From: VFKI01 sp033762075
GTDB lineage: Bacteria > Pseudomonadota > Gammaproteobacteria > DSM-16500
Direction: 5' to 3'
NCBI GenBank assembly: GCA_033762075.1
Contig: JANRLY010000039.1
Coordinates: forward strand, 1-15,221
Length of the DNA: 15,221 nucleotides
In this document: one piece after another, positions 14,852-15,221 of the stretch
Layout: each line of letters starts with the position of its first letter
Position numbering within the stretch: the stretch's first letter is position 1
Made by a program: the position numbers and the translations under genes
Notes under the pieces: model-generated
What the model saw: only the letters and a program-made list of their open reading frames with translations
The model's database searches: none
Told to the model about the DNA's origin: nothing

Positions 14852-15221
14852 TTGAATATTGCTGTCATTGGTGCAGGCTATGTCGGCCTGGTAACAGGAG
14901 CCTGTTTTGCTGAGCTCGGGAATCATGTGACATGTATCGATGTAGATCTCGATAAAATTTCGCGTTTAAAGCAAGGCGTTTTACCTATTTATGAGCCAGG
15001 TCTTGATGCGATGGTAGCATCCTCTGTTTCTGAAAATCGTTTACATTTTGCGACGGATCTCACGCAGTTGTCTGAAAAACCACAAGTGATTTTTATCGCC
15101 GTGGGTACGCCAGGCGATGAAGATGGTTCTGCGGATATGCGTTATGTATTGAATGCCGCAAAAGCCATCGGCAATTATTTAACTGAAGATTGTGTCATCG
15201 TTGATAAATCCACTGTGCCTG
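14852..15221 (+). CDS. ugd: UDP-glucose 6-dehydrogenase, N-terminal part
   Basis: Oxidises UDP-glucose to UDP-glucuronate with two NAD+, supplying uronic acid or precursors for envelope polysaccharide and lipid A modification. The visible 123 codons cover most of the Rossmann domain: NIAVIGAGYVGLVTGACFAE with the GxGxxG NAD-binding loop, CIDVDLDKISRLKQG ending strand 2 with an acidic residue, LPIYEPGLD, FIAVGTPGDEDGSADMRYV and VDKSTVP at the window edge. The start is TTG at 14852, with GAGGAG (14838-14843) 8 nt upstream; no ATG or GTG is available near the conserved N-terminus. The Shine-Dalgarno overlaps the stop of the preceding gene. The rest of the gene is beyond the window. Confidence 0.95.
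   Translation, partial: MNIAVIGAGYVGLVTGACFAELGNHVTCIDVDLDKISRLKQGVLPIYEPGLDAMVASSVSENRLHFATDLTQLSEKPQVIFIAVGTPGDEDGSADMRYVLNAAKAIGNYLTEDCVIVDKSTVP

Overview
The window reads as chromosomal DNA of a gammaproteobacterium. The block mutS / pncC / recA-recX-alaS is a classic gammaproteobacterial arrangement, with mutS divergent from the rest. Three weaker hints point towards the Legionellales (Legionella/Coxiella-like, host-associated): no LexA box can be found upstream of recA, a PmrA-like direct TTAA repeat lies in front of an orphan gene, and that gene encodes a membrane protein with an acidic Ser/Asp/Glu C-terminal tail resembling a type IVB secretion substrate. This lineage call is inference only.

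Layout. 1-135 is the terminal part of an IS3-family insertion sequence: the orfA start and the outer terminal repeat, running off the left edge. 318-1532 (+) is an unrecognised 404-aa protein with two hydrophobic hairpins. 1621-3822 (-) is a secreted alginate-lyase-family protein with extra C-terminal beta-sandwich-like domains, convergent with it. After a 240-bp AT-rich gap containing a perfect 18-bp inverted repeat, the minus strand carries alaS (4065-6641), recX (6634-7089) and recA (7089-8144), tightly coupled and transcribed recA to recX to alaS. pncC (8302-8781, -) follows, then divergent mutS (8941-11499, +). A vapBC toxin-antitoxin pair (11473-12097, -) abuts and overlaps the end of mutS. 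After about 370 bp without a recognisable gene comes a plus-strand operon: galU (12475-13347), a polytopic GT-C-like membrane protein (13340-14839) and the start of ugd (14852 to the edge).

How the genes work together. MutS, RecA and RecX act in DNA repair and recombination; AlaRS charges tRNA-Ala; PncC recycles nicotinamide mononucleotide. GalU makes UDP-glucose and Ugd oxidises it to UDP-glucuronate. The membrane protein between them is probably an envelope glycosyltransferase or a related sugar-transfer enzyme.

The most unusual item is a pair of nested hairpin elements, at 8196-8287 and 8796-8878, lying in the same orientation on the two sides of pncC. Their 46-nt central segment is nearly identical (41/46, all five differences transitions). 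Their outer arms differ completely in sequence between the copies, yet each copy's arms are perfectly or nearly perfectly self-complementary. This looks like a small palindromic repeat family that either inserts into existing hairpins or builds new arms from flanking DNA.
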